64,000 bases of DNA from Phaseolus vulgaris (taxonomy: Eukaryota > Streptophyta > Magnoliopsida > Fabales > Fabaceae): positions 20,586,111 through 20,650,110 of the forward strand of contig NC_023754.2 in assembly GCF_000499845.2 (NCBI RefSeq). Direction: 5' to 3'. The position numbers and the translations under genes were made by a program. The notes beneath the pieces are model-generated. The model worked only from the letters and a program-made list of their open reading frames with translations, ran no database searches and had not been told where the DNA came from. This document shows, piece after piece, positions 1 to 13,880 of the stretch. How positions within the stretch are numbered: the first letter of the stretch is position 1; every line of letters begins with the position of its first letter.

Positions 1-687
1 GGAAGGTGAGAGAACTAGACGATCTGAGTAGACAAAGCTTACTACTGTGTTAAATTATGCTTTTCCAGTGCTTAACTATGTAATCCTTTTTAGTTAGTTT
101 TGATGAAATGATGAATGAGTTCCATAGTAAAATGCCCTTATTTTTTACAAGATTATGATATATGTGCTAATGAAGGTGCATAACATTTGGCTATTTTGTT
201 TTGTTAAAATTTAATCAAGTTTTATTGCCTTTGGATTCATTTATGAAACGCATTTAAATTTGATGTTTGCTGTCACTTTCAGAATGTTGGTTTAACAATT
301 GAATCAGCAACAAAGCATGGCTGGAATATTTTTTAAATTATATAAATCTTGTTTTTCTCAACACATTTCTTTGAATAATATCTTGTTTGAATTTATGTTT
401 CACATCTTTAGAAAAAAAATGTGTTTTGCCTGTGACAAGTCTCTATCATGACACCTTATCCATGCAAAATGTGCTGTTAATTTTTTCCAATGTAATATCT
501 AATGTTATTAATATTTCCTTTATCTTTTTTAAAAGTACAATTTTATAAAATTGTAGTTTAAGAAATAAAATAATGTTTCTTAAATGTGTTTTTGCATTCT
601 TCCAATTTAGCCTTGTATCAGCTCTCAAGTATTTTGGCATATGCTTATAAAATACCTTTATTTTTATTTTTGTTGCAAAATTTCTAG

Positions 688-3600
688 AGGAAGAAGAGAC
701 AACACTGTCAGTTGTGGCTACAATAGCATGGGGACTACGCAAGTGCTCACATGCTGTAGTACTGATATTGATATTTCTAATTGCAATAAGATCTGGTATC
801 GTTCATGCTGTTTATAGTAAGTTGAATTGCCAACAATTTCCTTCTTTGTTAATTATACATTTGGTTGTTAACATGTTAACAAGGAATTGTTTTTTTTGTA
901 TTTTCTGTTAGCACAAGATGTCGGTCCACTCTTGACCAATTTTTGTAGGAATGAAGTTTTGATCCACAATTAATGTAAAGAGTTTTACAATACCCATGAA
1001 CCACAAGGTCCACCTGTTTAAATAACTCAAGTATTCAAATCAATTGAAAGACATGAGTAACAATTATGATGTGGCAATTTCTTTTATATCTATAGAATAG
1101 AGTTTTGTAGTGACTTTTGATCAAATTGAAACTTGCTTTGAAACACTGTCTTTAGTGTAGTTTGAGATGTAGCTGTGTTCCTAATTTGCTGACTGCATAC
1201 CCTTTCTACATGCAGTGGTTTTCTTTTTAATTTATCTTTTAAGCCATACAATCGACTGTAAATTACACCAAGCTATTATACTTCTATGTGAGGCACAGTT
1301 TGCCGTTCAATTCATTCTTCAACTTGATTTGATCTCCAAAACTTTGGACCAGAAAGGTTCATATGCTTTTCAGATTCTCTCACAATTAGGTAATTTTTTT
1401 ATATAAGAATGAATTTGTCATCTGTTGTATTTTTGCTACAAATGTAAAATTTCTATTGCCTTCAACACATTTATTTATGACATCTTTCTTGTGTTTTGTG
1501 AATGTTGCAGGTCTGCTTAATTATATCCATTCTGTGGATTTCTTCCAAATATCGATTCTTGCTTGTTTCTGTGCAATTCACAATCATGGGCTGCAAACAC
1601 TCCTTTCATTTTCAGCAATTGTACGGCAAACATCTTGTCCCCCATTTGGCTTTAACATCTTGAGAGCTTTCTTGATCAAACCTGTGTGTTTATCAGGCTA
1701 TAGTCCAAGATCTAGTGAGAGCCAAGGAACTCATGGTATGAGTTCAGTAAATATTGACTATACTTGAGGATTTCCATCTCTTTTCATTTTGCTAAATAAA
1801 TTCCTTTTTGCCTTATTATCCTTCTGTTACTTTATTGGTTTAAGCTACATATGTAGCCTTAAGTTTATATACTGGACGTTAATATTCTAACCATTCTATT
1901 TAATTACTCAGAGAGGAAGACTAAATCATATTTGGAGGCCATAAGACTGAATTTCCTTTCTATTTATCGGTTGTGTGGCAAATACATTGCCTTCCTAACA
2001 ATTCTCTTCACTATATACCTTTGCACGCCCAACTATGCTTCATTTGGCTACTTATTCTTTCTTCTACTGTGGATAAGTGGAAGACAACTTGTAGGGAAAA
2101 CAAGAAAACATCTCTGGTATCCTATGAAAGTGTATGCTACAGTTGTGTTTGTCTCCATTTATGGCATTGGTGTCTTTTCCAGCTCTGAAATGTGGTTTCC
2201 TAGGATTGTTGTTCTTCAAACTGCATTTGGTTATAACCCAAAAGCTTCAATGTTACAAAATATTTGGGGATCTTTGGCTGTTTTGGTTGTGATGCAACTA
2301 TATAGCTATGAAAGGAGGAAGAGCAAAAGATCTGGATCTGGTGACTACGAGGGACCAGAAGTAGGACCTTTTGCTTTTGCCAGACGCCTTTTGGTTAGGC
2401 ATGCCGAGAAAATACTATATCTTGCCGTATTTTATGCATCCTTATCACCTATTAGTGCCTTTGGTTTCCTGTATCTTCTTGGTCTGATTAATTATTCAAG
2501 ATTACCAAAGTTGTCTCAGACTCCTGCAAAAATATTTCTAGTTTATTCAGGACTTCTTATAATGGTTGAATATCTTTTCCAGATGTGGGGAAATCAAGCT
2601 GAGATGCTCCCTGTTCAAGAGCACTTCCAGTTATCATTATTTATGGGTTTGCAGATGTATAAGCCTGGTTTTAAAGGTTTGGAGTCAGGGTTAAGGGGAA
2701 AGGTTGTGGTTATTGTAGCATGTATACATCAATACAATGTTTTTCATTGGTTGGAGAAAAAACATGTTTTTGTAAATCGAGGAAAATGGAACGAACCTTG
2801 TCCTCTGTTCAATCCAATAGAAGTTCCCAATGAAATTACTTCCTGTGCACCACAAAGCAAACAATTGGAAAATTCCACATCACCAACATTTAAAAAAAGT
2901 GGAAGAAGTCGTTCATGGCCAACTTTTAACTCTGCATTATCCCAAGGGCAGGATTCAGGGCCTGAAAGAGACAGTGGCAAAAAAATACGCTATTTTCATT
3001 TCTGGGAGAGTTCGAAGGATAGCTTGAAGTGGAATAGAAAGCGGATTCTTTTCTTAAGAAAAGAAAGGATGGAGATGCAGAAGACTGTTTTAAAAGTATC
3101 TTTGAAGTTCTGGATTGAAAATATGTTCAATTTATTTGGTCTTGAAATCAACATGATTGCTCTGCTTCTTGCTAGCTTTGCTGTGTTGAATGCTGTCTCT
3201 CTGCTCTATATAACATCACTTGCTGCTTGTGTTCTTCTTCATCGGCTACTTATTAAAAAACTATGGCCTATTTTTGTTTTCTTATTTGCTTCCATAGTCA
3301 TCATTGAATACTTGGCCATCTGGATGCGCATCACTTATACGAACCAAGAAATTGAAGGACAAGTACCATGCAATGACTGTTGGAGGAGAGTATCAGATAT
3401 ATATTTTAGCTACTGCAAAAAATGTTGGTTAGGTATCTCTTCTCATGGATAATGCGCATCCCATGTAACAAACCTGAAGCCTGTTTTCGGCAACAGGGGG
3501 TTCTTATTAGTGATAATTCAGAGCTTCATTAATTGTAAATTATTGTTTTGTGCTATAACTTCTCCAAAATAATTTATGCTAAATGCCTTTATTGCAGGAC

Positions 3601-6600
3601 TTATTGTGGATGATCCTCGTATGCTTTTTTGGTATTATGGTGTTTTCATGTTTTCATGTTTCAAATTCCGGGCTGACCAGTCATCTTGTCTCAATGGATT
3701 GGAGATGTACCAGAAGATACTCTCCCAATGGAAATCTGCCTCTGTACTAAATGATCTATCATTTGAAACAAAAGGATATTGGACATTCGTCGACCACCTG
3801 AGGCTTTATGGTTACTGTCACTTGCTAGATTTTGTTCTCTCATTGATTTTGATTACAGGAACTCTTGAATATGATATTCTGCATCTTGGCTATCTTGGTT
3901 TTGCTATGGTTTTCTTCCGAATAAGGCTAAAAATACTAAAGCAGGGAAATAAAATTTTTAGATTCTTAAAAATGTACAATTTTGTTCTTATTGTCATGTC
4001 GCTTGCATATCAATCTCCTTTTGTTGGAACCTTCAGTAATTTCAAACTTGGTTCAATAGAATCCATTAATGAATTGGTTGGATTCCACAAGTATGGTTAT
4101 GGGTTTCGAATTACGTCAAGATCAGCAATTGTGGAAATTATAATATTTGTGTTGGTAGCACTACAGTCATACATGTTTGCATTTCCAGAGTTTGCTTATG
4201 TTTCAAAATATCTCGAGAAAGAGCAGATCGGTGCCATACTTAGACAGCAGGAGAAGAAAGCTGCTTGGAAGACTGCTCATCTGCGGCATATCCGTAAAGC
4301 TGAAGAGTTGAAGCATCTCCGGAGCTTGCAAGTAGAAAAGATGAAATCGGAGATGCTAAATCTTAAAAATCAGCTACATGATATGAACACTGAAGCGAAT
4401 TGTAGCAATGCTTCTCTAAAAATTGATGGCCTAAAAAAGAGAGGAAACTCTTCCCTAGATTTGCATCCAGAAAATGGATTCAGGAAGCAAGATCTTGATA
4501 TGACTACAGAGACAATAAGTCCATTTGATGGGAAACAATCTCTACTGAGTGAAAAATCAAAATGTCCATTGATACCACAATACCGGATGCATCCAATGGG
4601 TTCTCCTCCTCATGGAATTGTGGAGGGAAAGGAAAGAACTAAAAACAATAATGTTTTGGATTTGGAAATAAGAAATCGTTATAAACATCCAGGCAGGAGA
4701 AATGTTTTGGTTTCAGCTATATGTTTCATAGGAAATGGTCTATCTCAGGTGCAGTCTCTTGGAAATATGGCAGTTAACAATCTAATGAACTATCTAAAGA
4801 TAGAACGTGGAGAACTAGAGTCATCTGAAGATTCTTCCGAGGATGAGGAATACTATGAGATTGAAATTGATAACCAGAATGTCGGTGCCGAACCTTTAGA
4901 ACCTTCACTTTCTACACACTCAATTCATGAGCATACTGTGTCTGATACTGCTTTCCTCCAAATTGGAATTATTTTACGTTACATGTGGTCCCGAATGAGG
5001 TCGAATAATGATGTTGTTTGCTATTGCTGCTTTATTCTAATATATCTATGGTATTTCAGTTTGCTCTCTTTGGTTTACCTAGCAGCACTCTTCTTATATG
5101 CTCTCTGTCAAAATACTGGTCCCAGTTACATATTTTGGGTTATTATGCTAATCTATACGGAGGTGTGCATTTTGCTTCAGTACTTGTATCAAATCATCAT
5201 TCAACATACCGAGTTTGAATTCCATGCTAGCTTACTTCAAAAATTAGGATTTCCTGCTAAGCAAATAGTATCTTCTTTTGTGACAAGCAACTTACCATTT
5301 TTCCTGGTATATATATTCACTCTTGTGCAAATCTCCGTAACTGTGAAGGATGGGGGTTGGACAGTTACTGCAGATCTCAGCTTTTATAAGAGAAGAAATC
5401 AGAGCTGCACAGAGAATTTAAAGTGCTCCACCTACCAAGAGAGATTGCAGAGATTATTTTTACCCATGAAAAGTATACTGAAATTGTTTATCAGAAGCCT
5501 CTGTAGGTACTGGAAATCATTGACATCGGATGCAGAAACTCCCCCTTACTTTGTTCAGCTGTCTATGGAAGTTATCTCGTGGCCTAAAGAGGGAATTCAG
5601 CCTAAGAAAATCGAATCAAGAATAAATAAGTTGCTGAAAATCTTGCGTAGGAGGAGATGCAAAGTGAATAACCATTTTAAGTTGCACTCGGCAAGTAGGG
5701 TTCGAGTACAGAGCATTGAAAAAGGCGAAGAAAATGAAAACTTGTGTCTTGTTGTTTTTGAGGTGTTATATGCCTCACCTCCAATTGAATTTGCTGCTGA
5801 GGAATGGTACAATTCATTAACCCCAGCGAAAGATGTATCGAATGAGATTCAAAAAGCTCAACATACTGGTATTTTTAAAGAAATTGGGTTTCCATATCGC
5901 ATACTTTCCGTCATTGGTGGTGGAAAAAAGGAAATTGATCTGTATGCCTACATCTTTGGGGCTGATTTGGCTGTTTTCTTCTTAATTTCCATTTTATACG
6001 AATCAGTTATGAAAGCTAATTGTAAGTTTCTTGAAGTCTATCAGCTTGAAGATCAGTTCCCAGAAGATTTTGTATTAGTTCTCATGGTAAGTTTTTTTTC
6101 TTTCAGAATGTATATAGATGGTTTATTTCATTTCTATTATGTATATTATAAGTTCAATACTGAGTTGTAGGTGGCTAATTATTTTGCTTGATCTTCAAAT
6201 GCATTGATTAAATAATTTACTCAAAGTTCATGTAAGGATTGGGTCAGTTAGTAAACTGTTAAAAATCCTCTAGTTGAAGAAGGTTGTCTAGTAAAAGTAA
6301 TACTTGGTTGTCTATTCTTTGTGTGTTGTTTGGTGAAAGATCGTCTAATACACCTATGGAGATATTTTGATACGAAGATCATCTTGTACAATGTTTGGAG
6401 AAATATTGTCTTGTATGCTTGTCTAGTGGAGGATCGTCTAGTGCACTTGTTTGTTTGGTGGAGGATCATCTTCCGCTATGTAGGTCATCATATGTTTCAG
6501 ACATGAGTGTCACATGTCACGTTTCTGTCAAGTGATAATTTGTTTTAATTTGTTTTGCATAAAATAGGCACCTTGTGTAAAACATGAGGTTGAGTTGTTG

Positions 6601-9600
6601 AGTTCTGAAGTGAGCGAGCATTTACTGTTGTAAGAGAGAAACATTTGAGTTGTAAAATCTAAAGTTCTTTTTGTAGCTCTCTGAGAGAGAAGAATTTGTT
6701 CAGGGATGTAGATTAGAGTTTTTTAATACTCTAGTTGAACCTCTCTTTATCTTCTTGTGTTGTTATTCTTTCCTTACTTATTCCTTTTCAATTTCTTGTG
6801 GTGTTTGTGTTGGACATTCTAGTATCCGGTGAACTTGACGTTAATTCCACAACAAACTAATGTGGTGAGTGTGGATTGCAATCAACTATACTTTAGTACA
6901 AGGTTGTGAAGTTCACTGGAGTGAGTGACTTTTTACTGTGGACGTTGAAAATATGTGCACTTCTAGGCCTATTTGAAGCTTTGGAAGGTGAATCCAAGCT
7001 TCATGTTGAGGAGGACAAGAAAACACTCTTGGAGAAGACTCATAATGTATTGTCTTGAGCCTTGGTGATAAGGTTGAGGCAAGTACGAAAGGAGAAAACA
7101 ATAACAGGACTATAGATGAAGTTTGAGAGCTTGTACATGATGAAGTCTCTAGTTAATTGTCTATATCTGAAATAGACATTGTATTCATACAAGATGAGTA
7201 GTGAAAGACAATTAGTGAATGACAAGATAAGTTTAACAAGTTGATTCTTGATCTGAAGAATATTGACGTACAAATTAAGGGTTAGAATCAGGCGTTCCTA
7301 TTGTTATTGTGTTCATTTCCTAAGACTCATGATCAATTCAAGGTATTTCCGGATCCAGGAATACCTTTCGGATTGTAGAATTCGGAAGGTCTTTTCGGAT
7401 TCAAGAATATCTTTCGGATTCTGTAATCCAGAATGTATTTTTTAAAGAAAAAAAGATTATGGATTTTAGAATCTTGAAGATATTTCTGGATCCAAAAATA
7501 CCTTTCGTATTCTACAATCTGGGAGGTGTAAATAGAAAAAAATACATTTCTGGATTGTAGAATCCAGAATGTACTTTTTAAGGACAAAATGGAGATGGAG
7601 GAAGAGGTTGTTCAAAAGAGAAGGTAAACTATCCATGGAGATGTATACAAATGTAGATTGTGCAAGATCAGATGTTGATAGAAGGTCCACCCCAATATGT
7701 TTGTGGGAGGAAATATAGTGGCATGTAAAAGTAAAAAGCAAATTTAATTGAAAGGTCAAGTACAGAATGGAGTTCCAAGTGGTCTTATGAATGGACTTAT
7801 AACAAATGTAATTGAAATATCAGTGGTCTTATAGCTATAACCTACACCCATTGGAACTCTGTTTGTTAGGTGTTATGAATGGAGATTATACTTGATGACT
7901 CAAGAAAAAGCTCAATTATTAAATTACAGGAGTCATTCATATTTAAAAAAAAACAATTTGAAAGAGACCATTTGCCTTGCTGTTGTGTTGTCTAGCGAAA
8001 CGGATATATACTGCTAATTCATATCAGGGGAGCTGAAGGGTTGTTGTGGGTCTAACTAGATGTACAGCCCAGCCACTGCTCTACTAACTTTTTCTTCCAA
8101 AGGTTCATGAGATTTGTATTCATATTGTTCAGAACCTTATTAGCTTCTTTCGATGCCAAAATGATTCATTTTATTTTGTTATATGGTTTAATATGTTCTG
8201 ATCCATATGACTGATGCCAATTTACATTTTGAATCTGTCATGTTGATAATAAATTTGTATGTTTCGTTAGTTACTCAGCGTAAGAGCTTTACCTTGCAGG
8301 TTGTCTTTTTCTTGATTGTGCTAGATCGAATTATATACCTCTGCTCATTTGCAACAGGAAAAGTTATTTTCTATTTATTCAACCTTATTCTCTTCACCTA
8401 TTCTGTCACAAAATATGCTTGGGACATGGATCCTTTACACAGATATTCTGGAATACTAGCACTCCGAGCCATTTATCTCACAAAAGCAATTTCTCTGGTT
8501 TTGCAAGCCATGCAACTTCATTTTGGGATTCCACACAAGAGCACTTTGTACAGGCAGTTTTTGACCAGTAGTGTTTCTCGGATTAATGTTTTGGGTTTTC
8601 GACTATATCGTGCTATACCTTTCCTTTATGAATTGAGAAGTGTGCTAGATTGGTCTTGCACAACGACATCTTTGACTATGCATGACTGGCTCACGGTATG
8701 TTGTCAACGGTCTTCACATGTTTCCTCTTGATAAATTTTTTTACTGCTACTGCTTATGAGTTGCTATTAGGATGTTAATAGTATAGGACTTCTCTTGATT
8801 GACTATTCTCGAGCACAATAAACTGCAGGGCAATGTGCGTTTCTTTTCCCTATTTATAACAATTTAACTTTTTTTTTCTAGTTAGAGGACATTCATGCAA
8901 GTCTGTTTCTTGTCAAATGCGATGTGGATCTGAATAGAGCCAGGCACCAACAAGGACAAAAGCAAACAAAAATGACGAAGTTTACCAATGGGATATGTTT
9001 ATTTTTTGTGTTACTATGTGTCATATGGGCTCCAATGTTGGTAAGAAGCAAAAATCCAAGTGCTGTCTTATTGGTTAAAATTTAAAAATAATTTACAACT
9101 TTGAATCTCATCTAATTCTGAAATCCTTTTACAGAACTAATGAATTAATAAGAGTATTATATGGGAATGACTTGGTCTGAAAAGGTTGAAGGAAATATCT
9201 TTCACGTGAGAAAGATAAGAAAATATTTTCAATTTAAAGAAGCAATTTGCTTGAAATTAACTTCCTTCCATGGAACTATACGATATCATTTGTTCTTTCC
9301 TAACTTATAGCTGAATATGACTGATTGATGAGAAGAAATATATAAAATCATTGGGGCAGCTTCTCTTCCCCGATTCACTGTGATGGCCCAATACCTGTTA
9401 CGGTAATTGAAATATCTCAAGTTGGCTTGTTTGCTCCACTTCGATTATCATTTTTTAATTGGGGCCAGAGATATATATTTCCTAGACTTAACAGACGTGT
9501 TCAAGTCCTGTATTCTAATGCCAACCCGAAAACTCTTGTCAAGTACTCAGACAAATATTTGCTGTATTGTAGCTAGACTATTATCAGGCGTTGAAAATAG

Positions 9601-12283
9601 AATATTAGGAGTTAAAAAAATCATGGAAGGTTATATGGTCATTGTCTGCTGTTTTCTGATAGCTCATAAGTCAAACCATAGGACTTTTAGCGGCACTTCT
9701 TCTTCTTTTCCTTTTGGGGAATGATGTAGCACTCATCGGTTCAACACAATCCTGTTCTAAACTCTCGAATGTCATAATCCCATAATACATATTTCAAATA
9801 TTTTATTTATATGCCTCTGCATTTTACAGATAAAAGCAGTTGAATGCTACTTTTACATTTTTTAGATCAGTTATAAATTCTGGATTATAACAATATTGGA
9901 GGCAAAAAAAATTCCTAAATTATTTACTGAACTATCACTTGCACCATTTCCTCAAAATTACATTTTGTGGACAGATGTACAGCAGTGGTAACCCAACAAA
10001 CATTGCGAACCCAATCAAAGATGCAAGTGCCCGGGTTGATATAAATACATCAAATGGAAGGTTGACATTGTTTGAGACTACTTTGTGCGAGAAGATTTCT
10101 TGGGAAAATCTTGAAGCACGCACAAGTTTGGATCCCCAGGGTTATCTTAGTGCATACAATGAGAAAGACATTCAATTAATTTGCTGCCAATCAGATGCAA
10201 GTACATTGTGGCTTGTTCCACCCATTGTGCAGGCCAGATTTATAAAGTCCCTTCCGCGGAACATGGACATTTCTTTCTCCTGGGAATTTATCAGAGATAG
10301 ACCTAAAGGAAAGGAAGCAGTCAAGTATGAATTAACCATAATGGAGCCGGATCTTCCCACATCTTCAGAAGTGACTAAAGTTTTCAATGGTACTTCTAAC
10401 AGTTTCGCAGTATTCAATATTTACCCTAGATATTTCCGAGTCACAGGATCTGGAGATGTGCGATCCCTCGAACAGTCGGTATGTTGAAGATATAATATGC
10501 CTGATCTAAGACTAAAAATATATATTAAGACCAAAAAAAATGTACCTAGTTTACTCAGTTGAACTGTTACATTCCTTTACTAGCTATGGCTCAGATTATA
10601 ATTGGCATATGGTCCATGCAGGTTGAGCTGGTTAGTGGGGATCTTGTTCTTAACCGTGGAGATCCTGAGTGGTGGTCATTTTATGATTTGGACATTTTAG
10701 GTTCAATTGGATGTGGGAAGTTCCCAGGACCTATGGCTATAATTGTATCTGAAGAAACCCCGCGTAAGTTGAACTTAAACTTTAATACAGTTGCCTATTT
10801 AGTGTGGTTCATATGTTTGGTTCTGTTCATGAATTTATCGAGTCCAAAATTATTTGAATTAAAACAACATTACGTACTTTTTGTTTTCATAAAAAAAAAT
10901 TAGTCAGTTTCATTATCAGCAACTTGCTTTTTAGAATCATTACATTATATTATCAATCACCTCACATCAAAATCAATTTTACAAACTTTCCTCTAAACAC
11001 ATCCTTGGTGCATAGTGATAGAAGATAAGGTTGACAAAGAAAGCTAAACATTACAAGCAAAATAATACCAAGAAGAATTAAACTACATCTTGAACCTTAT
11101 CTTTGCTTTAATTTCATGAAGAGTTCATGAGAGGCTATGTTTCATAGATTAATAAGAACATAAGGAAAGTAAGAACATGATATTGAAATAAAAACTTGAA
11201 TAAGAACTGAATGGAAAATAAGTTTGGTGTAATGTAAGAACAAATCTGCAAATAATGTAAGAACCAATTGAAATAGAAAAAAAAAAGGGACTTAGGAATA
11301 AAAGAACATGTCAGTCGTATCATCTTCAAATTTCTTATGTATCCAAAATAGATGTTTGATCCAAAATTTGAATGATATTAGAGGGAAAATTCAAATTCTA
11401 ATCTAAAAAGTTCTCTATCTGTTGAATTTGAGTGGTGTTTTCTATGTTTGTGTAGCTTTCTCTCCAAGGCACTAATATGAGCACTTGCTTTCCATGTTTG
11501 CTTTGGACTTTCTTCTCTCGTTTTCTTGGTTGAATTTTGTCCTCCTTATTGAGATTTTATTGAGTCTTCAATTGAAGCTCAATTTCAAACTCAATCTAAA
11601 ATGACAAATTTAAAGAAATTACAAAACAAATTACAATTAAAAGAAAATGCAGTAAAAGTAAATTTTAGTCTAAAATTACAAGTAAAAAGTAAACTCCTAT
11701 TCTAGAAATTCAGACAAGTATTTTATGCTTTCAAATTAATACTAACAAAACATCATTTTCATCCTTACACTCATCACATAGTGTCTATTCATGAGTTAGG
11801 CCGAATTCAGACATTTTTACCCCAAGATTTTATCAATACATTGACTAATACCAATTTCCTTGTTCCTTAAGAGGGCATTATCGGTGACACTCTCAGCAAG
11901 TTCAGCATCTGGGGGCTGTACATTACCTTTGTGCTAGCAGTTGGACGTTTTATCAGATTACAATGTTCTGACTTGCGAATGAGAATTCCTTTTGAGAATC
12001 TTCCTTCGTGTGACAGGTGCTGGAGCAATTAATCCATCTATGTAGAGTGTTCATATGAGACTCCCTTCTGTTTTAGTGAGGAATAAAACGAAGTGGGTGT
12101 CAATGGTGGTTTCATTAAGTGTCCAAATAATTTGTTCATTGATGCAGATTGATGGCAATATGTGAAGATATATATGCTGCAAGAGCTGCTGGAGAGCTTG
12201 AAGTGGAAGAGATTTTGTACTGGACGCTTGTTAAAATTTACCGTTCTCCACACATGCTGTTAGAGTATACTCAGACTGAATAA
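688..12283 (+). CDS. PIEZO: PIEZO mechanosensitive ion channel (5' part outside window)
   Basis: Plant PIEZO, a very large multi-pass cation channel gated by membrane tension. Exons by frame and splice sites: ~688-816, 1216-1389, 1511-1735, 1912-3432, 3598-6086, 8300-8695, 8882-9040, 9975-10478, 10622-10763, 11872-12016, 12148-12283 (TAA). They join in phase to 2,005 codons with no stop, so about 450-480 N-terminal residues of a ~2,450-2,480-residue family member lie to the left. Bases 1-5 followed by GTGAG may be the end of the preceding exon. Visible hallmarks: long hydrophobic blade segments; a charged coiled-coil stretch (about 4,210-4,390) where the beam is expected; an acidic linker (4,818-4,870); the cap domain beginning MYSSGNPTNIANPIKDA (exon at 9,975); the pore-lining helix in the exon at 11,872; and the conserved C-terminus ending KIYRSPHMLLEYTQTE. 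Family identity is near certain; channel activity is inferred. Confidence 0.96.
6940..7340 (+). pseudogene. Ty1-copia gag remnant inside PIEZO intron
   Basis: Translation gives copia Gag-like blocks: LLGLFEALEGESKLHVEED followed by stops, then ESLYMMKSLVNCLYLK, TLYSYKM, and finally a block resembling the usual QALLLLCSFPKTHDQF region. Several stops and frame changes separate these blocks, so it is dead. Sequence to the left (about 6,240-6,840) may be the matching LTR and leader, but no second LTR or target-site duplication is evident. Homology comes from memory of copia Gag (UBN2-type) proteins. Confidence 0.65.
7340..7585. repeat. Cluster of GGATT/AATCC short repeats
   Basis: Variants of TTTCGGATT, GTAGAATCC and CCAGAATGTA recur in both orientations, forming imperfect local inverted and direct repeats. 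For example TTTCGGATTCTGTAATCCAG near 7,412 and TTTCTGGATTGTAGAATCCAG near 7,548 are both followed by AATGTA and TTTTTAA. The style resembles the MITE pair at 45.9-46.96 kb, but I could not show they are one family. Confidence 0.5.
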
Positions 12284-13701
12284 ATAGTTGGAAGATATTC
12301 AGTCTCCTACGGCATGATTGCAGAATTATTGATATTCGAGCATAGCCCAATTCTCAGATGGTTTCCGTTGGAAACACAAAGCAGGAAGAGGAAGACAACG
12401 TGCAAAGGCTGCTCAACAGTATGAATCTGGAGTCACTCATACAGTCTGGATTGGGTGTGGGTTACAGGTTTTGATTCTGAGCCATTCCATCCCTTCAAGA
12501 ATAGGTCCAGGTACCATACACACACTTTACGATTCATGTAAATTTTAGTGATTCCTACCTAAACTACCTTACATATGTTGCCTGCTAGTTAAACCAGTTA
12601 ATTATTTCTCGCAAATTATATATAAAAAAATACACTATTCACATTCAGATATATTAGCAATATAATATATTGCACCTTTTTTTTAACATATTTTCTACTA
12701 TTACTTGACATTTATTAGAAAAATATGATTTTTTTAATTTTCACTTATTTAGTTTTTTTTTTCGTATTGAATGAATCTTACGTTTATAAAATGGGAAATA
12801 AATATTTTTTACACTCGTCATTTTATCCTGGTTTTTTTCTCTTTTTTTTTTTTATTTACATTATTCAGTTACCGTTTAGTGTTAAATGTTCATCAACGTG
12901 GTTAGTATCGATTTGGACGAAATGATAACATTGAATTTTTGAAAATTAGATTTGAAAATATTAAAATATAGAGAAACAAAATTGAAAAATGTAAATAAAA
13001 TCAAAACCAAATTAGTAATTTAACCTTTTATTTATGTAACATTTTTATTTAATTTATTATTTTTCACTATCTAGATCTATTTGAATTTTGTTTTACCTTC
13101 TCGATGTTTTCTTTTATTGGATTAGATAATATTTCCTTCCTTTTTTATCATTTTATTTTAATTTTTATGTTTCTATTCTGAACACTTAATTAATTTATTA
13201 TTTGACATCATCATATCAAAACAAGTTTGTTTCATGATTTCGTTTTCTACTTTAATCATTTCGAAAACTAGTCAATTCAATTTACAGTGTTTAAAGAATG
13301 TAAATATATAATAAAATTATAATTTAAATAATCAATTGTGTGTGTGTTACATACGTAATTAGTAAACGCCCTAGGACTTTATATTATGTTAACTATATCG
13401 TATTAATATATAAATTTAAATGGTGAGTTGGTTCTTATTGCCATTCTTAAATATATTTTTCTAAATCACATGTAATGAACTTTTTATCAACTTTTATTAT
13501 TATATTGTATCAAATTCTAAAACTAAAACTTATCTTTATATTCATTGATAAAAACATTATATTTAATACTAGTTACATTTTCCTTATATGAATGTTAAAA
13601 AAGTATAAAGAAGTTAGTGTTAAATAACACTCGAGTTTTCACTTTAGAAATAATTCTTATAAATCATGGAGTTATATACTGAAATTTGAATGTCATAATA
13701 A

Positions 13702-13880
13702 ATTAGAGTTATTTTAGTGGTAGAATGAAGTAATATAAAAACTTTGGATTTTATATCTTTTGTGTTTTCTTTAGAAAAATTGTTTTGAGATTATTAGAGC
13801 TATTTTAGTGGTAGAATGAAGTAATATAAAAACTGTGTTTTATATCTTTTGTTTTTTCTTTAGAAAAATTGTTTTGAGAT
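13702..13880. repeat. 91-bp tandem duplication
   Basis: The segment beginning ATTAGAG at 13,702 recurs at 13,793 with few differences (GTTATTTTAGTGGTAGAATG versus GCTATTTTAGTGGTAGAATG). Both copies run through GTTTTGAGAT. The period is 91 bp. No coding content. Confidence 0.8.

Larger units (their letters stand above)
6087..8299 (+). other. Large PIEZO intron with transposon debris
   Basis: This 2.2-kb intron lies between the exon ending VLVLM and the exon starting VVFFLIVLDR. It begins GTAAG and ends TTGCAG. It contains a decayed copia gag segment (about 6,940-7,340), a probable LTR-like leader to its left, and a cluster of short GGATT/AATCC-type repeats (7,340-7,585). The remaining sequence is AT-rich and shows no recognisable feature. 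Confidence 0.8.

Noticed and set aside
9407..9724. 105-codon frame between PIEZO exons
   Set aside because: It lies wholly in the intron 9,041-9,974; protein-like composition is weak and no PIEZO homology is seen.
10900..11871. Possible insertion in the PIEZO intron before the pore-helix exon
   Set aside because: Composition is AAGAAC-rich and unusual, but no termini, duplication or coding similarity could be shown.
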